Positions 1 to 4,896 of a stretch of DNA of 5,067 nucleotides are shown piece by piece (the stretch's first letter is position 1; each line of letters starts with the position of its first letter). Position numbers and translations under genes: made by a program. The notes beneath the pieces are model-generated. The model was not told where the DNA came from, ran no database searches, and saw only the letters and a program-made list of their open reading frames with translations. Source of the stretch: Candidatus Moranbacteria bacterium CG_4_9_14_3_um_filter_45_14 (GTDB lineage Bacteria; Patescibacteriota; Minisyncoccia; Moranbacterales; UBA1568); NCBI GenBank assembly GCA_002790675.1, contig PFVP01000035.1, forward strand, positions 1-5,067, read 5' to 3'.

Positions 1-21
1 TTACCCCAGGGTGGTTTTTTT
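1..21. terminator. Possible terminator arm cut by the window edge
   Basis: On the plus strand GGGTGGT (9-15) runs into seven T residues (15-21); on the minus strand this reads as an A-run followed by ACCACCC, starting 12 bases after the stop codon of the gene at 34-648. This is the layout of one arm of a bidirectional intrinsic terminator whose other arm would lie left of base 1. Only one arm is visible, so the call is inference. Confidence 0.3.
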
Positions 22-33
22 GTTGTGTTCATT

Positions 34-648
34 TCAAGATTTATTCACTTTGTTGAAGTAGATTTTCACATCACTGATCCATTTTTTCACGCTCTGGTTG
101 CTATGACCACTGCAATCGAAACCGCATTTCCACACGATGAGTTTTTCAGGAGTATCGAAATGGTATTCCTCAACCAACGTGTCGATACGTTTACCGACGA
201 TATTGATAGCCTCTTTTGGACTGCCGAAACAGCCGTGTCCCATCTCTACTCCCCGACTCCCCTCTCCTTTATAGCCCCAGTAATTGAAACAGTCCGCCCC
301 ATCCTTATCGACAGGCACGCGCTTGCCCCAATTGCTTTCTTTTTTCGCGATACCGACAAGGAACGCGGCGGTAACTTTCTTATGCTCGGCGATATACGGT
401 GACATCGCTTCGATCGGATATCCGTTCACAACCTTGCGTACATTTTTTTCGAGAATCGTATGCGGATTGAAAACAACCGGCTCATCGATGTGCATCGTAC
501 TGACGCGGAGACTCGCACCAGTGAGCAACCCTGTGAGAGTAACAGAAAGCAGAAGAAAAACACCGAAGCAGGCTCGGGAAGAAAGGTCAAAAACAACCTG
601 CTCCAGAGGTCTTTTTTCCTCTTTTACGTGAAAATATGAGTGCTTCAT
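34..648 (-). CDS. Membrane-anchored lysozyme/glucosaminidase-like peptidoglycan hydrolase, putative
   Basis: This 204-residue protein has a short basic cytoplasmic N-terminus, one hydrophobic segment at about residues 27-47, and an extracytoplasmic domain from about residue 60. The domain contains IAKKESNWGK with a candidate catalytic Glu104, followed by DCFNYWGYKG (119-128) and GHGCFGSPKEA (137-147). This E-S-N...F-N-x-W-G-x-K-G layout is the one seen in glucosaminidase/lysozyme-like murein hydrolases (FlgJ-like fold). Four cysteines (120, 140, 175, 179) lie in the outer domain and could form disulfides. The likely role is cleavage or remodelling of the cell's own peptidoglycan from the membrane; substrate and activity are inferred. 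The ATG at 648 was chosen because it keeps the whole membrane anchor; no clear Shine-Dalgarno precedes it. The stop is TGA. The promoter arrangement upstream is unusual (see 664-751). The family assignment is fairly firm, the enzymatic activity less so. Confidence 0.72.
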   Translation of the reverse strand: MKHSYFHVKEEKRPLEQVVFDLSSRACFGVFLLLSVTLTGLLTGASLRVSTMHIDEPVVFNPHTILEKNVRKVVNGYPIEAMSPYIAEHKKVTAAFLVGIAKKESNWGKRVPVDKDGADCFNYWGYKGEGSRGVEMGHGCFGSPKEAINIVGKRIDTLVEEYHFDTPEKLIVWKCGFDCSGHSNQSVKKWISDVKIYFNKVNKS

Positions 649-663
649 AATTCCGATAAATGG

Positions 664-669
664 CTTATA
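664..669 (-). promoter_or_regulatory. Candidate second -10 element close to the 34-648 gene
   Basis: The minus strand reads TATAAG (5 of 6 matches to TATAAT) about 15 bases before the ATG at 648, downstream of the terminator hairpin at 671-706. It would give a leader of about 9 nt. There is no TGn extension, and no -35 match 17 bases upstream. It is listed because it offers a way to express the gene despite the hairpin. Confidence 0.25.
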
Positions 670-670
670 G

Positions 671-706
671 AAAGAAAAAAACGGCTACCCGTGCTGGCAC
701 CCGTTT
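671..706 (-). terminator. Intrinsic terminator, or leader attenuator
   Basis: On the minus strand AAACGG (706-701) pairs with CCGTTT (684-679), with a smaller GTG/CAC stem inside. The hairpin runs into a T-run, seven Ts then C and TTT (681-671). The U-tract fits minus-strand transcription and would end the transcript coming from the pseudouridine synthase gene. It also sits between the promoter at 723-751 and the gene at 34-648, so it would act on that transcript too, either as an attenuator or by releasing a transcript of about 40 nt. Confidence 0.7.
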
Positions 707-722
707 ATTCAGTTCTATTCAT

Positions 723-751
723 AGTATAGCACATCTGAAGCAAAAAATCAA
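723..751 (-). promoter_or_regulatory. Sigma-70-like promoter with extended -10 upstream of 34-648
   Basis: On the minus strand, TTGATT (751-746) and TATACT (728-723) are separated by exactly 17 bases, and TGC directly precedes the -10 box, giving the extended form TGnTATACT. Predicted start of transcription is near 716. The resulting leader of about 68 nt contains the terminator hairpin at 671-706. Confidence 0.6.
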
Positions 752-816
752 CCCCAATATTACAAGACGTTGTTTCTCACAAAAAATAATTCTCCATTCA
801 AGCTCTTGAGGCAACT

Positions 817-867
817 GTAAATTTCGTAAGCATGGTTCTCGATTTTTATCGAGATTACGGAAATTAC
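817..867. repeat. Long imperfect inverted repeat (two stacked stems)
   Basis: The outer arms are 817-829 and 855-867: 13 positions with one A-A mismatch and one G-T pair. A seven-base bulge (830-836) leads to a perfect 7-bp inner stem, 837-843 with 848-854, closed by a TTTT loop. The one non-Watson-Crick pair is a G-U wobble if the plus strand is transcribed and an A-C mismatch if the minus strand is, so plus-strand RNA would fold slightly better. No known RNA family is recognised. No U-run follows, so it is not an ordinary terminator. Confidence 0.6.
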
Positions 868-871
868 ATTA

Positions 872-897
872 ATAAAATTTCCGCTGGGAAATTTTAT
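872..897. repeat. Perfect 11-bp inverted repeat with 4-base loop
   Basis: ATAAAATTTCC (872-882), loop GCTG (883-886), and GGAAATTTTAT (887-897) form a perfect hairpin on either strand. It lies 41 bases beyond the stop codon of the pseudouridine synthase gene and four bases from the inverted repeat at 817-867. It lacks a U-run in either direction. It may stabilise the 3' end of the synthase mRNA, serve as a protein site, or be part of a larger structured element. Confidence 0.6.
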
Positions 898-938
898 GTG
901 CCACAAAGATTGAGATGGAGAAATTATTTTTTGAAAAA

Positions 939-1667
939 TCAAGCATTTTCTTTGAGATCGATGCTCTTCAGGAAAGAAGCACGAGCAGAACCTTTGAGCG
1001 TGCGTGATTGACCAGGCTTGAGCGCGCCGAGATGGATACCCATTATGCGTGTCCGTACCAGTTTCTCTACCGTCAGATGCACCGCATCGAGCATCCGTCT
1101 GATCTGATGTTTCTTGCCTTCGGTCAGAATAATCGTCAATGTGTGCGGACCAAGGATCTGCACTTTTTTTGCAAACAATGTCTCTCCTTCGCTTTCGATG
1201 CCAGCTTCCAGCGTCATCCGTGACTGTGGAAGGACTTTTTCGCGTACCGTCACGAGATATTCTTTCTCGTGAGCAAAGCGTGGGTGGAGCAATCGCTCCG
1301 TCACACGCCCATCATCAGTAAGCAGAATCAATCCTTCAGAAGCCTTGTCGAGGCGACCCATAGGGAAAAGGTCGGGAAAAGGAGAGATGTCTTTGATTTC
1401 GCTTTCATTCTCTTGCGGAGAATGAGTGATGATACCGCGTGGTTTGTAATAGGCTACGTAGGTAAACATTTTCACTGGTTGTTTTTTGTCTTTGCGTATT
1501 TCTACTTTTGTATCAATACTCATCACTTTGTCACCAAGTTTGGCTTTCTTGCCATCAATAAAAACGAGCCCTTGTTCAATCAGCCCATCCGCACTACGGC
1601 GTGTAGCAAGTCCTTGTAAGGCAAGGAAACGGTTAATACGTATTGGAAAGTCGATTTTTTCTGCCAT
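939..1667 (-). CDS. rluF: RluF-like 23S rRNA pseudouridine synthase (RsuA/RluB/E/F family)
   Basis: This 242-residue enzyme isomerises a uridine in rRNA to pseudouridine. An S4 RNA-binding domain occupies about residues 9-57 (IRINRFLALQGLATRRSAD at its start). The catalytic domain follows, with the family motif GRLDKASEGLILLTDDG (104-120) carrying the catalytic Asp107. After it come HEKEYLVTV (123-131), EGKKHQIRRML (183-193), and KLVRTRIMGIHLGALKPG near the C-terminus. HEKEYLVTV and the RTRIM segment resemble E. coli RluF more than RsuA; RluF targets U2604 in the 23S peptidyl-transferase region, and the exact target here is inferred. The length is normal and complete. The ATG at 1667 gives a full S4 domain; there is no Shine-Dalgarno, and the predicted leader is only about 17 nt. 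A separate promoter lies at 1691-1719. The stop is TGA; transcription probably continues to the terminator at 671-706. Confidence 0.93.
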   Translation of the reverse strand: MAEKIDFPIRINRFLALQGLATRRSADGLIEQGLVFIDGKKAKLGDKVMSIDTKVEIRKDKKQPVKMFTYVAYYKPRGIITHSPQENESEIKDISPFPDLFPMGRLDKASEGLILLTDDGRVTERLLHPRFAHEKEYLVTVREKVLPQSRMTLEAGIESEGETLFAKKVQILGPHTLTIILTEGKKHQIRRMLDAVHLTVEKLVRTRIMGIHLGALKPGQSRTLKGSARASFLKSIDLKENA

Positions 1668-1690
1668 ATATTTGAATGTTTCAGTCTTAC

Positions 1691-1719
1691 ACTATGACAG
1701 ATGTATGAAAGAAGGTCAA
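1691..1719 (-). promoter_or_regulatory. Promoter of the pseudouridine synthase gene
   Basis: On the minus strand, TTGACC (1719-1714) and CATAGT (1696-1691) are 17 bases apart, with TGT just before the -10 box (an extended -10). The -35 box includes the TGA stop codon of the upstream haem protein gene (1718-1716). Predicted transcription start is near 1684. No terminator is visible between the two genes, so read-through from upstream is also possible. Confidence 0.6.
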
Positions 1720-2609
1720 TGGCTCGGAGACATTGGGGTCTCTCCTATTTTCTCTTTATACCAAGTACGAACGGCAGGAATGAAATTACGTGAGAGAATA
1801 CGCACGAGAATGAGGAAGAAGACTAAACTCGCAGAAGTGGCATACAGTGCCTGCATCCACCACTCTTTGGAGTCTGTTCCTGTGAGAAAACCATGCAATA
1901 TGAAAAGAATGTATGCCCCAGCTGATAAATAATGAATGACACGCCACACCTTCGGATGAATATGTGAACGAAACTCTGAAGTGAAAATAAGAATGAGGAG
2001 AAAATAAAAAGCGATAATGCCGAGCGTTACGGTCAGCCCGACATTGAAACCCAGTGTCGTCTGAAAATCCCGGGTTATCACGAACGGTACAAGGGCTTCC
2101 ACCACTTTCATCTTCATAAAATTATCAAAAAAGAAGCTCGAAGAATGAAGGATGACTGTCCCCAAAGCAAGCCAGGAAATAAAACGGTGTGTCTCATACG
2201 CTGTCGTGCCAGGGATAAACTTCGTAAAAGCACGAGAACTGATAACGAGACCAAAAACGACAACCCCCGTAAGAAGTACAAATGCCAAAATACCACTGGC
2301 ACGACCAGTGTACCAAGCGAATTTTTCTGGTGTACCAAGGAGTCCAGGATCAGGCCTTGTGAGGATCGCAATTTGAGAACTTTCCGGATCAAGCGGATCG
2401 GTACCGTCAAGAATTTCATCTCCATCTCCCCTGCCATCACCATCCGTATCAAATAGAAGCGGATCAGTCTGATAGGTGTTTATTTCAGCTTCATCGCTCA
2501 GGCCATCGACATCGGTATCTTTCATCGCTCCAAACGTAACATACGTATGAAAAGTCAGAGCAGAAAACACTACAAGAGAAAAGGTAACAATTCTATGCTT
2601 TCCATTCAT
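1716..2609 (-). CDS. Ferric-reductase-like transmembrane haem b protein with N-terminal TSP3 Ca-binding repeats
   Basis: This 297-residue protein starts with a signal peptide or signal anchor (about 1-27). Next come thrombospondin type 3-like calcium loops, DTDVDG (31-36) and DTDGDGRGDGDE (54-65), ending in DGTDPLDP. The rest is a membrane domain of about five helices (near 101-125, 142-162, 185-211, 224-244, 253-272). Two helices carry paired histidines, H141 with H155 and H226 with H239, spaced 13 and 12 residues apart. That is the bis-His pattern for two b haems in the ferric reductase/NOX/MsrQ superfamily. No FAD or NAD(P)H domain is present, so electrons must come from or go to a separate partner. 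The start overlaps the end of the apbE gene by 17 nt, implying translational coupling. The physiological substrate cannot be told from sequence. Confidence 0.85.
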   Translation of the reverse strand: MNGKHRIVTFSLVVFSALTFHTYVTFGAMKDTDVDGLSDEAEINTYQTDPLLFDTDGDGRGDGDEILDGTDPLDPESSQIAILTRPDPGLLGTPEKFAWYTGRASGILAFVLLTGVVVFGLVISSRAFTKFIPGTTAYETHRFISWLALGTVILHSSSFFFDNFMKMKVVEALVPFVITRDFQTTLGFNVGLTVTLGIIAFYFLLILIFTSEFRSHIHPKVWRVIHYLSAGAYILFILHGFLTGTDSKEWWMQALYATSASLVFFLILVRILSRNFIPAVRTWYKEKIGETPMSPSH

Positions 2610-3471
2610 ATTTTTGAAAAAGAGTATTACGAGTTATTTTTTTATTTTCACCAACAAACAATGCCGGGATGTTTTTTTCTTGAGCAAACAAAAACCCTTC
2701 TTCCAAACCAAGAATAAGAAGCGTCTTTGCAAAAACATCCGCCTCTACGGCGTGCGTGGCAATGACCGTTACTTGAAAAATACCATTTTTTACACTCTTT
2801 CTCAAAAGAGGGTCGATAATATGATGGTGCCTTTCCCCTTGATACCACCAATTCCTCCGACTGGTACCTGATGTTGCTACCGCACAATCCCTAAGAACAA
2901 GTGTTACCGATGAAGTCTCTCCTGTGACCGCATTTTCTACATCAATCGCAAAATAATCGAGATGCTGGTCTTTATCACCGCCAAAAACCCGCATATCACC
3001 GCCTGCATCCACTATACCATTGGTATATTTTTTGAAAAGAAAGTCAGCCACTTTATCGACGATATAACCCTTACCGATGCCACCCAGATCGATAAACAAA
3101 TCTTTCGGTTTTTGTATGGTTTTCTTTTTTTCATCAAAAATCATCTGTAAAAAAAGTCCCTTCGCTTCAGATATTGCCGGCAAACGGCTTCCTTTGTAAC
3201 CGATCTTTTCCAGAACAGCAAGAATACTCGGATCAAAAATTCCATTCGTCACAGTATGAAACTCTCTACATTTTTTGAAAAGCAAAAAGAACTCCTCTGA
3301 AACAGAGCCCCCCTCTCCCACATTGAAAGTCGAGAGTTCACTCTCCTCTCTGAAGCGACTAAACCTCGCCTCGAAGTTACGAAACATCTGAAAGGCTGTA
3401 GCGATATCACCTTGCATTTCTTTCTCAGAATATTGATTAGAAAAAAGTTTTATGAAAACATCTGTTTTCAT
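2593..3471 (-). CDS. apbE: FAD:protein FMN transferase (ApbE family)
   Basis: ApbE enzymes attach FMN from FAD to a Thr/Ser of a target protein, using Mg2+. This 292-residue protein has the family blocks in order: FSRFREESELSTFN (37-50), GIFDPS (77-82), IDLGGIGKGYIVDK (127-140), GIVDAGGDMRVFG (152-164), ATSGTSRR (199-206), HHIIDP (216-221), and VIATHAVEADVFAKTLLILG (236-255). The last block includes the probable metal ligand Asp245. Lys replaces the Thr common at D+4, a variant I believe also occurs in other members. The ATG at 3471 follows the previous stop by 22 nt and has a purine-rich GGGAAGGA stretch before it; its Met aligns with the usual MGT start of the fold. The frame stays open upstream to 3702, and an ATG at 3516 would add 15 residues. 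No signal peptide or lipobox is visible, unlike exported ApbE proteins. It is flanked by a Ca-loop protein and the haem protein. Confidence 0.9.
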   Translation of the reverse strand: MKTDVFIKLFSNQYSEKEMQGDIATAFQMFRNFEARFSRFREESELSTFNVGEGGSVSEEFFLLFKKCREFHTVTNGIFDPSILAVLEKIGYKGSRLPAISEAKGLFLQMIFDEKKKTIQKPKDLFIDLGGIGKGYIVDKVADFLFKKYTNGIVDAGGDMRVFGGDKDQHLDYFAIDVENAVTGETSSVTLVLRDCAVATSGTSRRNWWYQGERHHHIIDPLLRKSVKNGIFQVTVIATHAVEADVFAKTLLILGLEEGFLFAQEKNIPALFVGENKKITRNTLFQKYEWKA

Positions 3472-3493
3472 AATCCTTCCCTTCTCTTCATAT

Positions 3494-3991
3494 TCAGTTG
3501 CCCGCCACCGCTTCATAGGAGTCGAGGATACCATTTCCGTTCTCATCATTTTCTTGTTCATAATAGGCAAAATCATCTTCTCCAACGTGTGCATCGAAAG
3601 CATTGGCGATACCATCGTTGTCATCGTCCGTAAAAAATTCTTTCTCTGGAATGGTCGGGTGCGGATCAAGACCATCGACAACGCCATCTGTGTCGGTATC
3701 AACAGTGAAGATAGGATCGAGTACGGTAATGATTTTTTGCACCATAACAGTCCGGTATACAGGTTTCACCTTCTCTTCCTTTTGTTTTGCAGTTGATGTG
3801 GAATAATTATCATTTCCACCGCGATCATCTTCTTCATCTTCTTCATCTTTTTCATCATCAGCAGAGGCGATTGAAATCATCCTTCCTTTCTCATCTATCG
3901 AAGGAAAAGCTGTGCTCCAAAAGGCAGATACTGCTAAGAAAAGAATACTTATCGAGAAGAAAGAAATTGCTTTCTTGAATACTTTTTTCAT
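3494..3991 (-). CDS. Secreted acidic protein with Ca-binding loops (TSP3/EF-hand-like)
   Basis: This 165-residue protein has a signal peptide or N-terminal anchor (KKVFKKAIS, then a hydrophobic stretch to about residue 28). A very acidic segment follows (45-56, mostly Asp/Glu), then a low-complexity linker. Three calcium-type loops occupy the C-terminal half: DTDTDGVVD (98-106), DDDNDGIAN (122-130), and DENGNGILD (149-157). They match the DxDxDGxxD pattern of thrombospondin type 3, dockerin and EF-hand-like loops. The protein probably sits outside the membrane and folds only with calcium. The downstream haem protein carries the same loop type at its N-terminus, so the two may bind each other or share a surface role; that is inference. 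It starts 9 nt after the previous gene's stop, with no strong Shine-Dalgarno. No enzymatic motif and no flavinylation motif is seen. Confidence 0.75.
   Translation of the reverse strand: MKKVFKKAISFFSISILFLAVSAFWSTAFPSIDEKGRMISIASADDEKDEEDEEDDRGGNDNYSTSTAKQKEEKVKPVYRTVMVQKIITVLDPIFTVDTDTDGVVDGLDPHPTIPEKEFFTDDDNDGIANAFDAHVGEDDFAYYEQENDENGNGILDSYEAVAGN
3825..3860. repeat. Short triplet-type low-complexity repeat in coding DNA
   Basis: Repeats of TCATCTTCT and its variants fill this stretch. On the minus strand they encode the run of Asp and Glu residues just after the signal peptide of the Ca-loop protein. Such tracts can change length by slippage in steps of three, without breaking the frame. 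Confidence 0.6.
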
Positions 3992-4000
3992 AATGATCTG

Positions 4001-4402
4001 TTAAGAAGTTTTTGTTGTACGGGTAGCTTTTGGCTTGGATGTTTGCGTACTGGTAACATTACTCGAAGTCGCTACGGGCACCAACTGCTTCACTGGTACC
4101 GTTGTGATTGTCTGTTTCTTATTCTGCTCTATGAGTGAAGCCTGATCTTTGAGTAAAGCCTCGTACTGAGCTTTTGCTGTTGTCATTGCCTGTTTGGAAG
4201 CGTCACGACTCTGTGCAATACTTTCGAGGTACGCCTTACGAGCCTGCTCAATAGCACGGGCATTACTCAGAAATTGTGCCTGTTCATCTTTTGTCTTGGC
4301 GATACGTTTATCTGCCTCAACTGCCAACACAACAAAAAAAGAGCCTATCGAAAGCAAAAGAAAAAACGATACAAGAATCATTCGTAAAACAATTTTATTC
4401 AT
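4001..4402 (-). CDS. Membrane-anchored coiled-coil protein with Ser/Thr/Lys-rich tail, unknown function
   Basis: I do not recognise this 133-residue protein. It has one N-terminal hydrophobic segment (about 7-28) and then a long charged helix rich in Ala, Gln, Lys and Glu (about 30-96), probably a coiled coil. It ends in a flexible tail (about 98-133) dominated by Thr, Ser and Lys, starting near TVPVKQLVPV. The topology suggests a cytoplasmic N-terminus and an extracytoplasmic helix and tail, for example a spacer or scaffold at the cell surface. It is the first gene of the unit containing the Ca-loop protein, apbE and the haem protein, 9 nt before the next start, so a link to that electron-transfer module is likely but unproven. 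No Shine-Dalgarno is seen before the ATG at 4402. Confidence 0.65.
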   Translation of the reverse strand: MNKIVLRMILVSFFLLLSIGSFFVVLAVEADKRIAKTKDEQAQFLSNARAIEQARKAYLESIAQSRDASKQAMTTAKAQYEALLKDQASLIEQNKKQTITTVPVKQLVPVATSSNVTSTQTSKPKATRTTKTS

Positions 4403-4447
4403 ATACTTTTTTATTTTGATATGTTCATTTTATTCTGAATACCCTCT

Positions 4448-4456
4448 ATTATAACA
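4448..4456 (-). promoter_or_regulatory. Extended -10 promoter of the four-gene electron-transfer unit
   Basis: The minus strand carries TGTTATAAT, a perfect extended -10 (TGn plus TATAAT). No recognisable -35 box lies 16-18 bases upstream. The predicted start near 4441 gives a leader of about 39 nt before the ATG at 4402. The rest of 4403-4543 holds no gene. Confidence 0.6.
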
Positions 4457-4543
4457 TATTTCCTCTCATTTTCTTCCATACCTGCTCTCATTAAGACGCA
4501 CAAAATGAAAAAATCTTACGCACTCACTCTGGTGGTTCAGTCG

Positions 4544-4594
4544 TTATTCATACCGCAGAGCCTCCATCGGACTGAAATTGGCAGCTCTCTTCGC
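4544..4594 (-). pseudogene. 3' remnant of a MacB/FtsX-type ABC transporter permease
   Basis: Read one frame off the overlapping gene, the minus strand encodes AKRAANFSPMEALRYE followed by TAA. This is the classic C-terminus of MacB-like permeases, whose last helix is followed by PA-x-RAA-x-L-x-P-[IM]-EALRYE. Nothing upstream in this frame looks like a permease: the codon before Ala is Thr instead of the usual Pro, and the DNA beyond it belongs to the transglutaminase-like gene. The remnant is therefore the tail of a gene whose body is missing. The match is short but highly characteristic. Confidence 0.7.
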
Positions 4595-4796
4595 CGTGAA
4601 GCCACAGTGCGGTAGCAACAAGCATCACCCCCTCGATACAATGCGCCTTTTTCTCGCGAAGTACCTGGCGTGGCGACAGACAAGTATCGCCATTTTTTTC
4701 GTGATTGATGGGCAGTCTATCAAGAAAATCCTGGATTTTTTCCGGTGTCGAGAGCTTTTTCAAAATGGCTAACTCCTTTTTTGATAATCCGAACAT
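4548..4796 (-). pseudogene. Truncated transglutaminase-like hypothetical protein
   Basis: The reading frame gives 82 residues. Residues 1-68 look like the start of a small bacterial family with a transglutaminase/cysteine-protease-like core: LSKKELAILKKLSTPEKIQDFLD, then SPRQVLREKKAHCIEGVMLVATALWLHGE, with candidate nucleophile Cys53. Members I recall continue for another 60 or more residues, carrying the His and Asp of the triad. Here the sequence after HGE is unrelated (ESCQFQSDGGSAV) and ends at TGA because it reads the tail of an ABC permease gene out of frame. The product would lack most of the catalytic core and is probably inactive. GGAGGT abuts the ATG at 4796, too close for a normal Shine-Dalgarno. 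Function in the intact family is not known to me. Confidence 0.68.
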
Positions 4797-4802
4797 ACCT
4801 CC

Positions 4803-4811
4803 AGTATATCA
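4803..4811 (-). promoter_or_regulatory. Extended -10 promoter placed directly before an ATG
   Basis: The minus strand reads TGATATACT, then GGAGGT, then ATG (4796). With a usual distance of about 7 bases from the -10 box, transcription would start at or next to the A of the start codon, giving a leaderless mRNA. No clear -35 box is seen at 16-18 bases. Confidence 0.5.
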
Positions 4812-4840
4812 TCAATCCTTCAAGCGGGCTCTTTTCGGAC

Positions 4841-4871
4841 AAAAAGAAAACCATCCTCTCCGGATGGCCTT
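4841..4871 (-). terminator. Intrinsic terminator of the cupredoxin gene
   Basis: On the minus strand AAGGCCATCC (4871-4862), loop GGAGA, and GGATGGTTTT (4856-4847) form a 10-bp stem with two G-U pairs and a 6-bp perfect core. It is followed by CTTTTT. It starts 25 bases past the cupredoxin stop and separates that gene from the transglutaminase-like gene. Confidence 0.85.
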
Positions 4872-4896
4872 CTCGAAAAAGAGAAATTCAAAAGAA

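Noticed and set aside
25..402. A 125-residue plus-strand frame
   Set aside because: It lies wholly antisense to the well-supported murein hydrolase gene and has no family features or promoter.
760..942. A 60-residue minus-strand frame starting at TTG and overlapping the end of the pseudouridine synthase gene
   Set aside because: It uses a weak start, has no recognisable family, and runs straight through both inverted repeats. A non-coding reading is simpler.
3472..3702. The upstream part of the open frame containing apbE (77 extra residues)
   Set aside because: It is rich in Met and Thr/Arg in an unstructured way and overlaps the Ca-loop coding region, which has clear signal peptide and calcium motifs. 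It is a shadow of that gene.
3825..3860. Possible tandem repeat or CRISPR-like array
   Set aside because: The units are 3-9 bases with no spacers and encode an Asp/Glu run in a real gene.
4480..4543. Possible terminator after the permease remnant, with a T-rich stretch on the minus strand
   Set aside because: Only 3-5 bp pairings can be drawn, such as TAAGA with TCTTA, and no stable stem directly precedes the T-run.
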